Origin: Pseudomonas sp. JUb42
Lineage (GTDB): Bacteria > Pseudomonadota > Gammaproteobacteria > Pseudomonadales > Pseudomonadaceae
Assembly (NCBI RefSeq): GCF_024807945.1
Contig: NZ_JANUFD010000004.1
Location: forward strand, 1-64,000
Length of the DNA stretch: 64,000 nucleotides
Direction: 5' to 3'
This document shows, one piece after another, positions 8,675 through 17,888 of this stretch (position 1 is its first letter; each line of letters opens with the position of its first letter). The position numbers and the translations under genes are program-made. The notes below the pieces were generated by a model that saw nothing but the letters and a program-made list of their open reading frames with translations, was not told the origin of the DNA and ran no database searches.

Positions 8675-9586
8675 TTACAAAATCGGCCTGCGCAGATGCT
8701 CGAACAACAACCGGCTCACCGGCGACAACGCCGCTTCATCACGAATCACCAGCACCAGGGTCCTGCGCGACCACTCGTCATTCAGGGTCACCGCCGTCAA
8801 CCCCAGAGACTGGCCGAACAGATCGAAGGCCTTCTGCGGCAGGATACCGATGCCCATATTGGCCTGGACCATCCGGCATACCGCATCGAAGCCCGGCACA
8901 TGAATGCGCAGGCGCAGGACCTTGCCACTGGCCCGGGCCGCCGCATGGGCACGCATATTGATCGAACTGGCCGAGTGCAGGCCAATATGGTCGCTGTCCA
9001 GGGTGTCGGCAAAGTCCACCCGCTCGCGCCCGGCCAACGAATGATCGGGGCGCATCACTACGACCAGTTGGTCATGCCGATAGGGCACGCTGATCAGGTC
9101 AACGGTGTCGGTGTCCATGGAACAGATGCCGATATCCGCCACGCCATCGATCACGCCCTGCACCACACCGGTACTGGGCCGCTCCTCGAGATCGACCTTG
9201 ACCTGGGCATGGTCCTCGACGAAGTCGTGCAGGTCTTCCGGCAGAAACTGGATGATCGCCGAGAGGTTGGCCAGCATCCGCACATAACCCCGTACGCCCT
9301 GGCTGTGTTCGCCCAGTTCCAGGCCGATTTTCTCCACATCGAACAGCATGCGCCGGGCATGGTGCAGCAAGGTCTCCCCCGCCGCCGTAAGGGCCATGCC
9401 CTTGGCGTTGCGTACGAACAGGCCGATACCCAGGGCATCCTCCAGTTCCATCAGGCGCTTGCTCGCCGCCGATACCGCAATCGCCTCCCGCGCTGCCGCC
9501 TTGGTCAGGGTGCCCTCTTCGTGCACCGCCACGAACAGTTGCAAGGTGATCAGATCCAGGCGACGAGTGAGGTTTTTATGCAGCAT
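8675..9586 (-). CDS. LysR family transcriptional regulator
   Basis: A 303-residue LysR protein. The N-terminal winged helix-turn-helix occupies about residues 9-68 (LQLFVAVHEEGTLTKAAAR, then SAASKRLMELEDALG), and the effector domain follows from about 95. It lies upstream of the CoA-transferase-lyase-MFS genes on the same strand, separated by a REPIN, and is the likely regulator of that operon. Its arrangement is unusual for LysR, which is more often divergent from its target. Confidence 0.92.
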   Translation of the reverse strand: MLHKNLTRRLDLITLQLFVAVHEEGTLTKAAAREAIAVSAASKRLMELEDALGIGLFVRNAKGMALTAAGETLLHHARRMLFDVEKIGLELGEHSQGVRGYVRMLANLSAIIQFLPEDLHDFVEDHAQVKVDLEERPSTGVVQGVIDGVADIGICSMDTDTVDLISVPYRHDQLVVVMRPDHSLAGRERVDFADTLDSDHIGLHSASSINMRAHAAARASGKVLRLRIHVPGFDAVCRMVQANMGIGILPQKAFDLFGQSLGLTAVTLNDEWSRRTLVLVIRDEAALSPVSRLLFEHLRRPIL

Positions 9587-9630
9587 GGCAGAGCGCCTTG
9601 GGTGGGAATGAGGCGCAGGATATCGCTAAA

Positions 9631-11280
9631 TCAGGCGACCTTGTTGCGCCCCAGGGATTTGGCCTGATACAGCTGCTGATCGGCGCGACGGATCAGCGCC
9701 ATGCTGTCACCGTCCCCCGGCTCGGTGACGCCGACACCAATGCTGACGGTGACCTGCCCCACCGTAGCGAAAATCGCCCCAGCCACCGCAGCGCGGATCT
9801 TCTCGGCAATGACTGCCGGGCTCTGCGCTGCTTCGACCTCGGGCAACAGCACGGCAAACTCCTCACCACCGTAGCGGGCGAGGAAATCGGTACTGCGGAT
9901 ATTGCCCTGAATCAGCGCGGCCAGACGCTGCAACACCTCATCACCAACGGCGTGGCCATAGCTGTCGTTGACCCGCTTGAAGTGATCGGCATCGATCAGC
10001 AACATGCCGAACGGCCGCCCCGTGCGCTGGAACAGCTGGCTGCACTCGGCGAGTTTTTCATCGAGGCGACGACGGTTGTAGACACCGGTCAAGGCGTCGT
10101 GGGTTGCCAGTTGCAACAGTTCGGCATTGGCCTGAGTCAAGGCGGCTGTACGCAGCGCAACGGTAGCTTCCAGGGAGGCGTTGGCCTCCTGCAACTCACG
10201 CTCCTTGCCCAGCAGAGACTCGGTCATACCGCTGATGGAGCGACCGAGCTGGGCGATCTCCAACACCGCGTGCTCCTGGGGAAACTGCGCGCCAGGTTGC
10301 TGATCCTGAACCAGTTTGGCCGAGCGGGCCAACTGTTCGATGGGACGGCTCATGCTCAGCGCCAGGTAATAGGCCACCAAGCCAAAGCCGACGGCAGCGA
10401 TAACGCCGAGCACCAGCAGGTTGTAGAACAGGATGCGTGCAGGTTCCAGGGCGATGTCCAGAGGCTGGCGGACCACGATGTACCAGGCCAGACCGGAATT
10501 GGGAGGGGTCGGCACCGCCACCGCACTGGTCAGGTAGTCATCCTCGCCCAACGACCAGCCCGGCCGGGTCTGTGCCGCAGTGAGGTTGGCCACGGTCTGC
10601 CCGGCGAGCTGTTCCGGATACAGCACTTTGCCGCCCGCATCGACGATCAGCGCTTCAACACCTGGCGCCAGACCTTTCTCCATCACCGCCGATTCGACGA
10701 TCTGGGTCACCCAACTCCAGTGGGCATGGGCCCCGAGCACACCCACGACCTGGCCATCGGCAGTACGAATCGGCGCGGCAAAATCGATAAAACGCAGCGG
10801 CTCGCCATTGCTCGCCCCCGGCAGCAACTTGGCGAGCAGCACCGCTTCGTGGGGGTCGCCGGAATAATTACCCTGCAACCCGGCCTGAAACCAAGGCCGC
10901 GCCTTCACCGATTGATTGACCAGCAAGCCCTTGGCGGCCTGCCTGACCTGACCATTGACGTCGGCCACGCCCATCCAGGCGTATTCGGCACGGGATTGGG
11001 TACGCAGGTCCATGGTGGTGAGAATGTCCGGATCGTCGAGATTGCCGCGGCGAAACAGCGGCGAACGGGTGAGCTGCGACACTTCCAGCTGCCGCTCGCT
11101 GAATTGCGAAGCCAGCAGAACCGCCGCCGAGCGGGCCGTGTTCAACAAGGCGTTGCCGCTGGCCAGCTTCATTTGTTCGGTGGCGATATGCCCTACGTAG
11201 AAGCCCACGCTGAGCAGCGTGAACAGCGACAGGCCGGCAAACCAAAGGGTCAGGTGACTACGCAGGCTGGCTCTGATCAT
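9631..11280 (-). CDS. Membrane-anchored diguanylate cyclase with periplasmic sensor (dCache-HAMP-GGDEF)
   Basis: A 549-residue enzyme that makes cyclic di-GMP from two GTP. It has a membrane segment at about 9-31, a periplasmic dCache-like sensor of about 250 residues, a second membrane segment at about 283-308 and a HAMP linker. A short coiled coil (about 355-390) leads to a GGDEF domain. The active site reads GGEEF, which is catalytically competent. An RSTD sequence ends five residues before it, the position of the inhibitory I-site, so product inhibition is expected. It is not in an operon with its neighbours. Ligand unknown. Confidence 0.94.
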   Translation of the reverse strand: MIRASLRSHLTLWFAGLSLFTLLSVGFYVGHIATEQMKLASGNALLNTARSAAVLLASQFSERQLEVSQLTRSPLFRRGNLDDPDILTTMDLRTQSRAEYAWMGVADVNGQVRQAAKGLLVNQSVKARPWFQAGLQGNYSGDPHEAVLLAKLLPGASNGEPLRFIDFAAPIRTADGQVVGVLGAHAHWSWVTQIVESAVMEKGLAPGVEALIVDAGGKVLYPEQLAGQTVANLTAAQTRPGWSLGEDDYLTSAVAVPTPPNSGLAWYIVVRQPLDIALEPARILFYNLLVLGVIAAVGFGLVAYYLALSMSRPIEQLARSAKLVQDQQPGAQFPQEHAVLEIAQLGRSISGMTESLLGKERELQEANASLEATVALRTAALTQANAELLQLATHDALTGVYNRRRLDEKLAECSQLFQRTGRPFGMLLIDADHFKRVNDSYGHAVGDEVLQRLAALIQGNIRSTDFLARYGGEEFAVLLPEVEAAQSPAVIAEKIRAAVAGAIFATVGQVTVSIGVGVTEPGDGDSMALIRRADQQLYQAKSLGRNKVA

Positions 11281-11468
11281 GGCGCGATATCTGAGTGCTT
11301 ATAGTGGCCTTATGGTAGGCCTAATGATGGCGGTTTAGCCACTGTTTGCCTTGATGTCCAGCAAGCGCCTATCGGTCGACCGCACAGGATTACCGGAAAA
11401 GATGTTGTTACACATTTTACAAATATTGAGTGGTGTATCCTGTCTCCCGTTGGATACAAACGCTGCCC

Positions 11469-11762
11469 ATGAATTACGCTATCCAACAAACCAAAATATT
11501 TAGCCAATGGCACACCAGCCTGCGCGACATGCGCGCCAGAATCGCTATCGCCAGACGCATCGAACGGGCATCGGCAGGCAATCTGGGAGACGTCAAATCC
11601 GTGGGTGAAGGGGTCAGCGAAATGCGTGTTGATGCGGGAGCAGGCTACCGCGTCTATTTCACCATTCGCGGCAGGTCGCTCATCATTCTGTTGGTGGGCG
11701 GCAACAAATCAACACAGCCTGCCGATATCAGGCAAGCAAAAATAATGGCCAAGGAGGTTTGA
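11469..11762 (+). CDS. RelE/ParE-superfamily toxin, HigB/Gp49-like
   Basis: A 97-residue putative mRNA interferase of the addiction-module killer family. Recognisable parts are IARRIERASAGNLGDVKSV, VSEMRVDAGAGYRVYF and LLVGGNKSTQPADIRQA, the core strands and the Lys/Arg residues of the RelE fold. The start at 11469 excludes a 13-residue in-frame extension with no ribosome site. The toxin gene precedes the antitoxin gene, as in HigBA systems, and the two are nearly contiguous. Activity is inferred. Confidence 0.9.
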   Translation: MNYAIQQTKIFSQWHTSLRDMRARIAIARRIERASAGNLGDVKSVGEGVSEMRVDAGAGYRVYFTIRGRSLIILLVGGNKSTQPADIRQAKIMAKEV

Positions 11763-11764
11763 CC

Positions 11765-12058
11765 ATGACCGATGACCTGGTGCCCTTTGACATGGCGGCC
11801 ATGCTCGACAGTGATGAGGCGATCACCGAGTACCTGTCCCAAGTGCTGGCTGACGGCGATACCGATGAATTGATTCGCGCGGTCGGGCATGTCGCCAGGG
11901 CCCGCGGAATAACCCGCATCGCCAAGGACTCAGGCCTTGGCAGAGCCAGCCTGTACAAGGCGCTGGCCCCCGGCGCAAAACCACGTTTCGACACGATCAT
12001 GAAAGTGATGCGCGCCATCGGCATTGAGCTACAAGCCAAGACTGCAGCCCATCCTTGA
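11765..12058 (+). CDS. Antitoxin with Cro/C1-type helix-turn-helix (addiction-module antidote)
   Basis: A 97-residue antidote. It begins TDDLVPFDMAAMLDSDEA and then has a Cro/C1-like helix-turn-helix (ITRIAKDSGLGRASLYKAL, about 49-67). A perfect AAGGAGG lies seven bases before the ATG at 11765; an in-frame TTG at 11759 is rejected for that reason. The Shine-Dalgarno is inside the toxin gene, so more antidote than toxin is likely to be made. The helix-turn-helix suggests it represses its own operon. Confidence 0.9.
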   Translation: MTDDLVPFDMAAMLDSDEAITEYLSQVLADGDTDELIRAVGHVARARGITRIAKDSGLGRASLYKALAPGAKPRFDTIMKVMRAIGIELQAKTAAHP

Positions 12059-12093
12059 ATGAGCCAAGGCCGGTCCTAGACTGCCTGAAACCC

Positions 12094-12122
12094 AGGTAAG
12101 CGGATTGCAAATCCGCTTACCT
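12094..12122. terminator. Strong hairpin between converging genes
   Basis: A perfect 13-bp stem (AGGTAAGCGGATT, loop GCA, complement) lies between the antitoxin stop and the TonB-receptor stop. There is no T-run on either side, so if it terminates it does so as a stable hairpin without the classical U-tract. Confidence 0.5.
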
Positions 12123-12131
12123 CCCTGACCA

Positions 12132-14588
12132 TCAGAACCCGACGCTGGCCTGCACAAAATACGTGCGTGGCTGGCCCAGGTAGATGCCGGCGTTGTTGTC
12201 GCTGGAGCGGGTGAAGTACTGATGGTCGAAGAGGTTTTTCACCCCGGCGCCCAGTTTCAGGTTGGACAGTTGCTTGCCGAAGTCATAGCCGCCACGCACG
12301 TTCCAGGTCATGTAGCCGGGAATGTTGCCGTACTGGCCGTCGGCAGTCGGGGTGGTGATGTAGTTGCCGTTGAAGCTGCCATCGGCGTTACTGCCGGTGC
12401 CGGGTGCGCGTTGCTGCGACTGGGCGTAGCCGTCGAGGTTCCAGGTCCAGCGATTGCCTTCATAACGCAGCCCCACGGTGCCCACCTGGCGCGAGTAGAA
12501 CGGCAGGTCGCGGCCCTTGAAGCCGGGAATGTCCCCTTGGGAAGTGGCGCTGGTGTAGGTAAAACCGGCGTTGGCGGTCAGCCCTTGCAGGCGTGAGTCG
12601 AGGTTGCCGAGGTCGTAGTGCACCGAGGACTCGATGCCTTCGTGACGGGTTGCGCCGAGGTTGGTCCAGCCCACGTCGTTGCTGACGTATTGCAGCTCGT
12701 CGGCGAAGTCGATGTAGAACGCCGTCAGCTCGCCACCCCAGATGCCATTGTCGAAACGGGTGCCGATCTCGTAGGTCTTGGCCTTCTCCGGTTGCAGGCC
12801 GTTGGCGGTGTTGTTGCCGCTGCCGCCCTGGGCGACCTGGAAGTATTGCAGGCTGCCGAAGGAGGTTTCGTAGTTGGCGAACAGCTTCCAGTTGTCGGAC
12901 AGGTGATACATCACACTCAGTGCCGGCAGCGGCTCGTTTTCATTGACGCTGCGGTCCTTGGCCGTGACCGGCACGTTGTTCAGGCCCATGACGGCGCGCT
13001 CATGCCAGTGGGTATCGATGCTTTCAAAGCGGATGCCCGGAGTGATTGTCCATTTGCCGATATCGATCTTGTCGTCCAGGTATACCGCCGTGGCCTCGGT
13101 GCCGCCGGTACGGTCCTGGTAGACATGACCGTCGGAAGCCTTGGTCGGGGTCAGCACGTTATTGACCAGAGCCAACTGGCTGGCCTGCTCATGCATGGCT
13201 TCCTTGAGGTAGCGCACACCGAGGCTGGCTTCCTGGGTAGTCGGACCAAGGTCGAATACATGGGACACACGCGGCTCGATGCCGAAGGTGTGATAGCTGC
13301 GCGGGAACGAGCCCTCGGTCAACAGGTTGCGCGCGGCGATGTTGCTGCCGCGAAAACTGTCGGAGTAGTAGGTCAGCACTTCGAACTGGGTCGACTCGTC
13401 GATCTGCCGTTTGTACTTGATCGACACGTCCTTGCGCCGCCCGGTGAAGTTGTCGTAATCGCGCACCGACTGATACGGATTGGCGTCGAACTGCTTCTGG
13501 GTCAGGCCGCCGGGCATGTCGGCAGTGGCGTCGTAGTAGTGGAAATTGACCGACAGATCGTCATCGTCCGTCAGCGCCCAATGGGTCTTGAACAGCACAT
13601 CGTTGATGTCGTTGTGATTGTTGCTTTCGCGATAACCGTCGCCGCCGACCTTGGAGTACAACAAAGCCGCGCCCAGGCCATTGTCCAGGGTGCCGCCGAT
13701 AAAGCCGGTCTCCATATTCTTCACGCCGCCGTAACGGCTTGACTCCAGGGTGGTGCTGACTTCGCCGCTCAGGTCCTTGGGAATGGCCCGGGTCACGAAG
13801 TTGATCACCCCGCCGACGTTCTGTGGCCCATAGCGCACGGAACCGGCACCGCGGACGACGTCGATGCTGTCGAGGTTACCCACGGCAATCGGCGCCATGG
13901 ACAACTGCGGCTGGCCATAGGGCGCAAAGGCCGCCGGCACGCCGTCGATCAGCACCGTGGAGCGCGGCGACAGGCGCGAGGTCAGGCCGCGCACGCCGAC
14001 GTTAAGTGAAATATCGCTGCCACCGGTGCCGTTGTTCTCCTGCACCTGCACGCCGGGGACCCGACGCAGCACATCACCAACGGTGGTGGCCGCATGCTCG
14101 ACCATATTCTCCCGGCGCACCACGGTGCGCGCACCCGGATGATTCTGCACCACGGCCTGATCGGCATCGCCGAGCCAGTCACCCACGACCTTGACGTCAG
14201 TGGCGGCGATTTCCAGGCTGCCCGGCGTGGTGCTGGCGCTGCTGCCTGTGGGTTGCAGGATCACGGTATCGGCGGAAATTTGGTACTCCAGACCACTGCC
14301 CTTGAGTAGCGCGCGCAGGGCCTGCTCCGCCGACAGATTGCCGTCCACAGCGGGCGCCTGCTTGCCTGCCACCAGCTCGGGGCTGAAGAACAATTGCAGT
14401 GAAGCCTGCTGCGCCAGTTGGCTCAAGGCGGCGCCCAAAGGCTGAGACTGAATATGAATGACCATCGGCGCATCAGCAGCCTGGGCCACGCCCGCAGCGC
14501 TGGCCACGGCAATCGCCAGTAACAGCGGCAACCAGCGCGAAGGCGCGGTGGGTAATGAATGAGGGGCGGCAGGTTGGTTGTTATTCAC
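12132..14588 (-). CDS. TonB-dependent ferric-citrate-type receptor with signalling domain (FecA-like)
   Basis: Outer-membrane transducer of 818 residues. It has a signal peptide to about residue 37 (ending VAQA), an STN signalling domain at about 43-113, a plug at about 145-265 (VGDVLRRVPGVQVQEN; RGAGSVRYGPQNVGGVINF), and a beta-barrel ending in VQASVGF with the terminal phenylalanine. The STN domain and the linked anti-sigma and sigma genes show surface signalling: substrate binding outside should activate FecR and FecI. The sequence looks most like FecA receptors for iron dicitrate, but other xenosiderophores cannot be excluded. Confidence 0.9.
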   Translation of the reverse strand: MNNNQPAAPHSLPTAPSRWLPLLLAIAVASAAGVAQAADAPMVIHIQSQPLGAALSQLAQQASLQLFFSPELVAGKQAPAVDGNLSAEQALRALLKGSGLEYQISADTVILQPTGSSASTTPGSLEIAATDVKVVGDWLGDADQAVVQNHPGARTVVRRENMVEHAATTVGDVLRRVPGVQVQENNGTGGSDISLNVGVRGLTSRLSPRSTVLIDGVPAAFAPYGQPQLSMAPIAVGNLDSIDVVRGAGSVRYGPQNVGGVINFVTRAIPKDLSGEVSTTLESSRYGGVKNMETGFIGGTLDNGLGAALLYSKVGGDGYRESNNHNDINDVLFKTHWALTDDDDLSVNFHYYDATADMPGGLTQKQFDANPYQSVRDYDNFTGRRKDVSIKYKRQIDESTQFEVLTYYSDSFRGSNIAARNLLTEGSFPRSYHTFGIEPRVSHVFDLGPTTQEASLGVRYLKEAMHEQASQLALVNNVLTPTKASDGHVYQDRTGGTEATAVYLDDKIDIGKWTITPGIRFESIDTHWHERAVMGLNNVPVTAKDRSVNENEPLPALSVMYHLSDNWKLFANYETSFGSLQYFQVAQGGSGNNTANGLQPEKAKTYEIGTRFDNGIWGGELTAFYIDFADELQYVSNDVGWTNLGATRHEGIESSVHYDLGNLDSRLQGLTANAGFTYTSATSQGDIPGFKGRDLPFYSRQVGTVGLRYEGNRWTWNLDGYAQSQQRAPGTGSNADGSFNGNYITTPTADGQYGNIPGYMTWNVRGGYDFGKQLSNLKLGAGVKNLFDHQYFTRSSDNNAGIYLGQPRTYFVQASVGF

Positions 14589-14695
14589 GTCGGATAGTGT
14601 CCTGAGAGGTCCAGAGTCGGAGCTTTGTCTGCGTGCTGTAATGCAAACCAGTCGCAGTTGGACAAGAAGACGAAGAACTGAAAAAAAACCTGAAT

Positions 14696-15673
14696 CTAAC
14701 GTGAAATTATTTCCTGGCTGCCATCCCCGAGGGTCCGCACCATCACTGGCAGAATGCTCGGCAAGGCCCGTAACAGAGCGTCCGTGTCATCGGCTTTGAA
14801 GACACTGGTCAGGCGCAGATTGGCAGTCTTGCCACTGGCTACCATCAACGGTCGCTGGCGATAGCGTGAGACTTCCTCGACCACTTCGCTCAAGGGCGCA
14901 TCGTTGAACACCAGCTTGCCAGTACGCCAGGCAATGATCGCAGCCGTATTAACAGCACTGGCAGGCGACACCCGACCGCTGCCATCGACTCGGGAACCGA
15001 GCCCGGCGGTAAGCACCACGGTATCGCCCGAATTCTCGCTGCCATTGACCTTGACTGTACCCGACTCCACCGCGATCAGGGTCTGGGCCGGGTCGCGGCG
15101 CACATCGAAACGGGTGCCCGTCACTGTCACCCTGCCCTTGCCCGCCTCGACCACGAACGGCCGGGACGCATCATGTTGCACACTGAACATGGCTTCGCCT
15201 TCGCTAAGCAGGACCTGGCGCTGCCCACGGACAAAATGCACCTCCATGCGCGTGCGGGAGTTGAGATCCACCACTGAGCCGTCCGGCAACGTCACCTGCT
15301 TGCGCTCGCCGAATGCCGTGGCGAACTGGCCGCTGTAGTCGTTGGCGGTATTGAGGCCAAACCACAATGCAGCGCTGACAGCCACCGCGACCACGCTGGC
15401 CGCCACGGCGTAGCGCAATACGGCGGTTTTACGCGGCAAGGAGGTTGGAGAATCCTCGCGCAGCAAGGCCTGCAGGCGCTCTTTCGACAGCTGATCAGCC
15501 GCGCCCCAGATCTGTTGCAACGCACGGTATTCCTCAGTGTGTCGCGGACTCCGCGCCCGCCATTCGTCAAAACGGGCCTGCTCCCCGGCATCAAGGGGCC
15601 GATCACTGGTCAGGGCAAACCAGGCGGCCGCATCATCGCGCACGGTGTCGGCGCAATCACGATCGGTGGTCAT
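14696..15673 (-). CDS. FecR-family anti-sigma regulator
   Basis: A 325-residue inner-membrane signal transducer. The cytoplasmic N-terminal domain (1-85) has the family's WFALTSDRPLDAGEQARFDEW motif. A single membrane helix follows at about 88-107, then a periplasmic FecR domain (about 115-220, GERKQVTLPDGSVVDLN) and a C-terminal STN-contact region. The start at 15673 is chosen over an in-frame start at 15733 that would overlap the sigma gene and lacks homology to the domain. It lies 31 bases after the sigma stop and 107 bases before the receptor. Confidence 0.92.
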   Translation of the reverse strand: MTTDRDCADTVRDDAAAWFALTSDRPLDAGEQARFDEWRARSPRHTEEYRALQQIWGAADQLSKERLQALLREDSPTSLPRKTAVLRYAVAASVVAVAVSAALWFGLNTANDYSGQFATAFGERKQVTLPDGSVVDLNSRTRMEVHFVRGQRQVLLSEGEAMFSVQHDASRPFVVEAGKGRVTVTGTRFDVRRDPAQTLIAVESGTVKVNGSENSGDTVVLTAGLGSRVDGSGRVSPASAVNTAAIIAWRTGKLVFNDAPLSEVVEEVSRYRQRPLMVASGKTANLRLTSVFKADDTDALLRALPSILPVMVRTLGDGSQEIISR

Positions 15674-15704
15674 GGCTGAATCCGGCTTGAAAGAATGTGG
15701 GCGG

Positions 15705-16202
15705 TCATGGCTTGGCGGCGTCCAGACGATCACGCAGATGGCGAAGGGTGCGGATCATATACTTTTCCACCATGTTCTTGCTCAGGCCCATGCGCTCGGC
15801 GATTTCCTGCTGGGTCAGGCCTTCGAGTTTCTGCCAGATGAATACCTTGCGGCAATTGAGGGGCAACTCGGCCAGGGCGCGCTCGATGGAATCGGCCAGC
15901 TGGATGGCATGCATGAACGCCTCCGGATCCCCCGCCTGCGGGACGCCATACTCATCGACCTGCAGTTCCAGCAAGGCCCGCCGGTCTTCACGCCGCCAGG
16001 TATCCACCGCGATATTGCGCGCCGTCTGGTGCAGATAGGCGCGAGGCTGCTCGGCCTCGCGGTCGGATTCCAGCACGCGGACAAAGGCATCGTGGGTCAG
16101 GTCTTCGGCCTGATGACGATTCTTCAGGCGCCGGGTCCATGTGCCAATGAGCTCCTCATAGTGATCAAGAAAGCCTTTACTGCCTGGCAGCTTGAGAGTC
16201 AT
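15705..16202 (-). CDS. ECF sigma factor, FecI family
   Basis: A 165-residue iron-starvation sigma factor. Region 2 shows EDLTHDAFVRVLE. Region 4 shows GLTQQEIAERMGLSKNMVEKYM, the DNA-binding helix-turn-helix. It should direct transcription of the receptor gene when FecR is activated. The start is uncertain: ATG at 16202 begins MTLKLPGSKGF and has no clear ribosome site, while an in-frame GTG at 16232 has an AGGAAG 11 bases upstream. A weak Fur-box-like sequence overlaps that upstream area. Confidence 0.93.
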   Translation of the reverse strand: MTLKLPGSKGFLDHYEELIGTWTRRLKNRHQAEDLTHDAFVRVLESDREAEQPRAYLHQTARNIAVDTWRREDRRALLELQVDEYGVPQAGDPEAFMHAIQLADSIERALAELPLNCRKVFIWQKLEGLTQQEIAERMGLSKNMVEKYMIRTLRHLRDRLDAAKP

Positions 16203-16233
16203 GGCGGTGTGCTGGAGGGGGGCGAAGGGCACG

Positions 16234-16252
16234 AATAGTAATGCTTCCTATT
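16234..16252. promoter_or_regulatory. Possible Fur box upstream of the fecI-like gene
   Basis: Read on the minus strand, AATAGGAAGCATTACTATT matches the 19-base Fur consensus at 10 positions by my count. It sits just upstream of the sigma gene, where iron-starvation sigma genes usually carry Fur sites. The match is modest. Confidence 0.35.
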
Positions 16253-16498
16253 AGCGAGCGCAAACTATTCATGGCTTTCACCATCAGCCTTAGCGAATTG
16301 GAACGAGACTCTGTAAGAGCCAGGTTGCCTGCGATGAGGTCGGGACATCCGCTGCATCATCTGAACCTGATACACCGCCTTCGCGGGCAAGCTTCGCTCC
16401 TACGAGTCAAGGCTGCGAATGGATCGATCCGACCCACCGTCTTCGCAGCCTTCGGCAGCTCCTGCAAACCGCATTTATTGCCTTACATCAGGCACAAC
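16253..16498. other. Intergenic region with degenerate solitary REP arms
   Basis: No gene is supported here. TTCGCGGGCAAGCTTCGCTCC near 16379-16399 is one arm of the family C palindrome. CAGCCTTCGGCAGCTCCTGC near 16447-16466 resembles one arm of family D. Neither has its partner, so they look like decayed repeats. Confidence 0.5.
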
Positions 16499-16891
16499 TC
16501 ACTCCACCGGCGCGTACTGCATCTCGCCATTGCCAAACGACCAATCCTCACGCTTCACATCGATCAGGCTGATCCAGACATCTTCCTTGCGCAACCCGGT
16601 GCGGGCATGAATCCCCTCGGCGACGGCCTTATAGAACGCCTTCTTCACTTCGACCGTGCGCCCGGCATTCCAGGTGACCTGTATGAAAACGATACCAGGC
16701 GTGTAGTTGATGCCCAGATAACCCTCGGCCGGATAGACCAGTTCGTCCACAGCATGGCGGTTGATGACCTGGAACTTGTCGTGGGCCGGGACGTTGGCGG
16801 TGTTGACCATGGCGTCGTAGATCACCTCGCTGATTGCTGCGACAGTTTGCGTGCTGGTGCCAGCGGCGACGTCGACTCGGGCTAAGGGCAT
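16499..16891 (-). CDS. Tautomerase family protein
   Basis: A 130-residue member of the tautomerase superfamily. Proline follows the initiator Met (MPLARVDV), and after Met removal this N-terminal proline is the catalytic base. The protein is about twice the 4-oxalocrotonate tautomerase unit, with a second segment FIQVTWNAGRTVEVKKAFYKAV typical of the longer subgroup. It is divergently transcribed from a LysR gene, which probably controls it. The natural substrate is unknown. Confidence 0.85.
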   Translation of the reverse strand: MPLARVDVAAGTSTQTVAAISEVIYDAMVNTANVPAHDKFQVINRHAVDELVYPAEGYLGINYTPGIVFIQVTWNAGRTVEVKKAFYKAVAEGIHARTGLRKEDVWISLIDVKREDWSFGNGEMQYAPVE

Positions 16892-16963
16892 GTGCTGATC
16901 CTCTTTGATAATGGGTTGGGTGTTGGGTCTACCCTAGGCCTTGGCGTAGAATTCATCAAACGC

Positions 16964-16983
16964 ATAATTTTCAGAAATTAAAT
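16964..16983. promoter_or_regulatory. Candidate LysR-type operator
   Basis: TAATTT-TCAG-AAATTA is a perfect interrupted palindrome in the short gap between the divergent tautomerase and LysR genes, close to the regulator's start. It fits the T-N11-A pattern of LysR sites. Inference from position and symmetry only. Confidence 0.35.
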
Positions 16984-16994
16984 GAGAAAATAGC

Positions 16995-17885
16995 ATGCTA
17001 TTTGAAGACTTGAAGGCATTTGTTGCGGTCATCGATTGCGCATCCCTGACCAAGGCGGCCGAGAAGCTGTGCCTGACCCAGTCGGCCGTGTCCCGACGCC
17101 TGCAGCATCTGGAGGAATCGCTGAATGCCAGCCTGTTTGATCGTAGCAGCCGCCCTCCCGTACCGACGGCCATGGGCTATCGGATCTACGAACACGCCGT
17201 GACCCTGCTGCGCGACGCCAATCATCTGCTGAGTATTCCTCAGGAGTCAGCGACGCCTAGCGGGCGCTTTCGTGTGGGGTTTACCCAAGTGGTGGCCGAT
17301 GTGGTGGTGTTCGATGCCGTCACGCGGATTCGTCAGGCCTTTCCTGAGTTGGAAATGCAACTGGTGACTCACTGGAGTTCGGAACTTGAGCTGATGATCA
17401 GCCGCGGCGAACTCGACGCCGCAACCCTGCTGCTGCCCGCGCCGAGCCAGCTTCCCGAGGGATTGGCGGGAAAACTGATCACCACACTGGAGATTGTCGT
17501 GGTACAGAGCAGGCAACATCCCATCGTCGACTCAGCGAGCGATATCAACAGCCTTTCGTGCCGGGAATGGATTCTCAACCCCAGGGGCTGCGGTTACCGC
17601 GCGGCACTGGAAGCGGCCATGGGCGGTCGCGGCCAGAAGCTGCGCCTGGGCATCGACACCCACGGCGCGGCGATACAGATGCGCATGATCGCCGCCGGGC
17701 TGGGCCTGGGTTTGTTGCCGAGGAAGCTGTTACAGGAAAGCCCGCTGCGGGACCAACTGGCCATTGTCGAGGTCAGGGATTTTGCCCTGCAAGTCGATAT
17801 CTGGGGCGCTCATTCTCTCAGGCCGGGCAATCTGCGCCAGGCCAATGAGCTGTTGATCCGGCAGGTGTCAGACGGCTTTCCATAA
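16995..17885 (+). CDS. LysR family transcriptional regulator
   Basis: A 296-residue LysR protein. The helix-turn-helix lies at about 5-60 (FEDLKAFVAVIDCASLTKAAEK; QSAVSRRLQHLEESL) and the effector-binding domain from about 88. It diverges from the tautomerase gene and ends three bases from the converging Lrp gene. Its likely role is control of the tautomerase, from the divergent layout. Confidence 0.93.
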   Translation: MLFEDLKAFVAVIDCASLTKAAEKLCLTQSAVSRRLQHLEESLNASLFDRSSRPPVPTAMGYRIYEHAVTLLRDANHLLSIPQESATPSGRFRVGFTQVVADVVVFDAVTRIRQAFPELEMQLVTHWSSELELMISRGELDAATLLLPAPSQLPEGLAGKLITTLEIVVVQSRQHPIVDSASDINSLSCREWILNPRGCGYRAALEAAMGGRGQKLRLGIDTHGAAIQMRMIAAGLGLGLLPRKLLQESPLRDQLAIVEVRDFALQVDIWGAHSLRPGNLRQANELLIRQVSDGFP

Positions 17886-17888
17886 GCC

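Noticed and set aside
7305..11304. Long plus-strand frames at 7305-8903 and 9598-11304
   Set aside because: Both are antisense to complete, motif-bearing genes (CoA-transferase, LysR, diguanylate cyclase) and show antisense composition.
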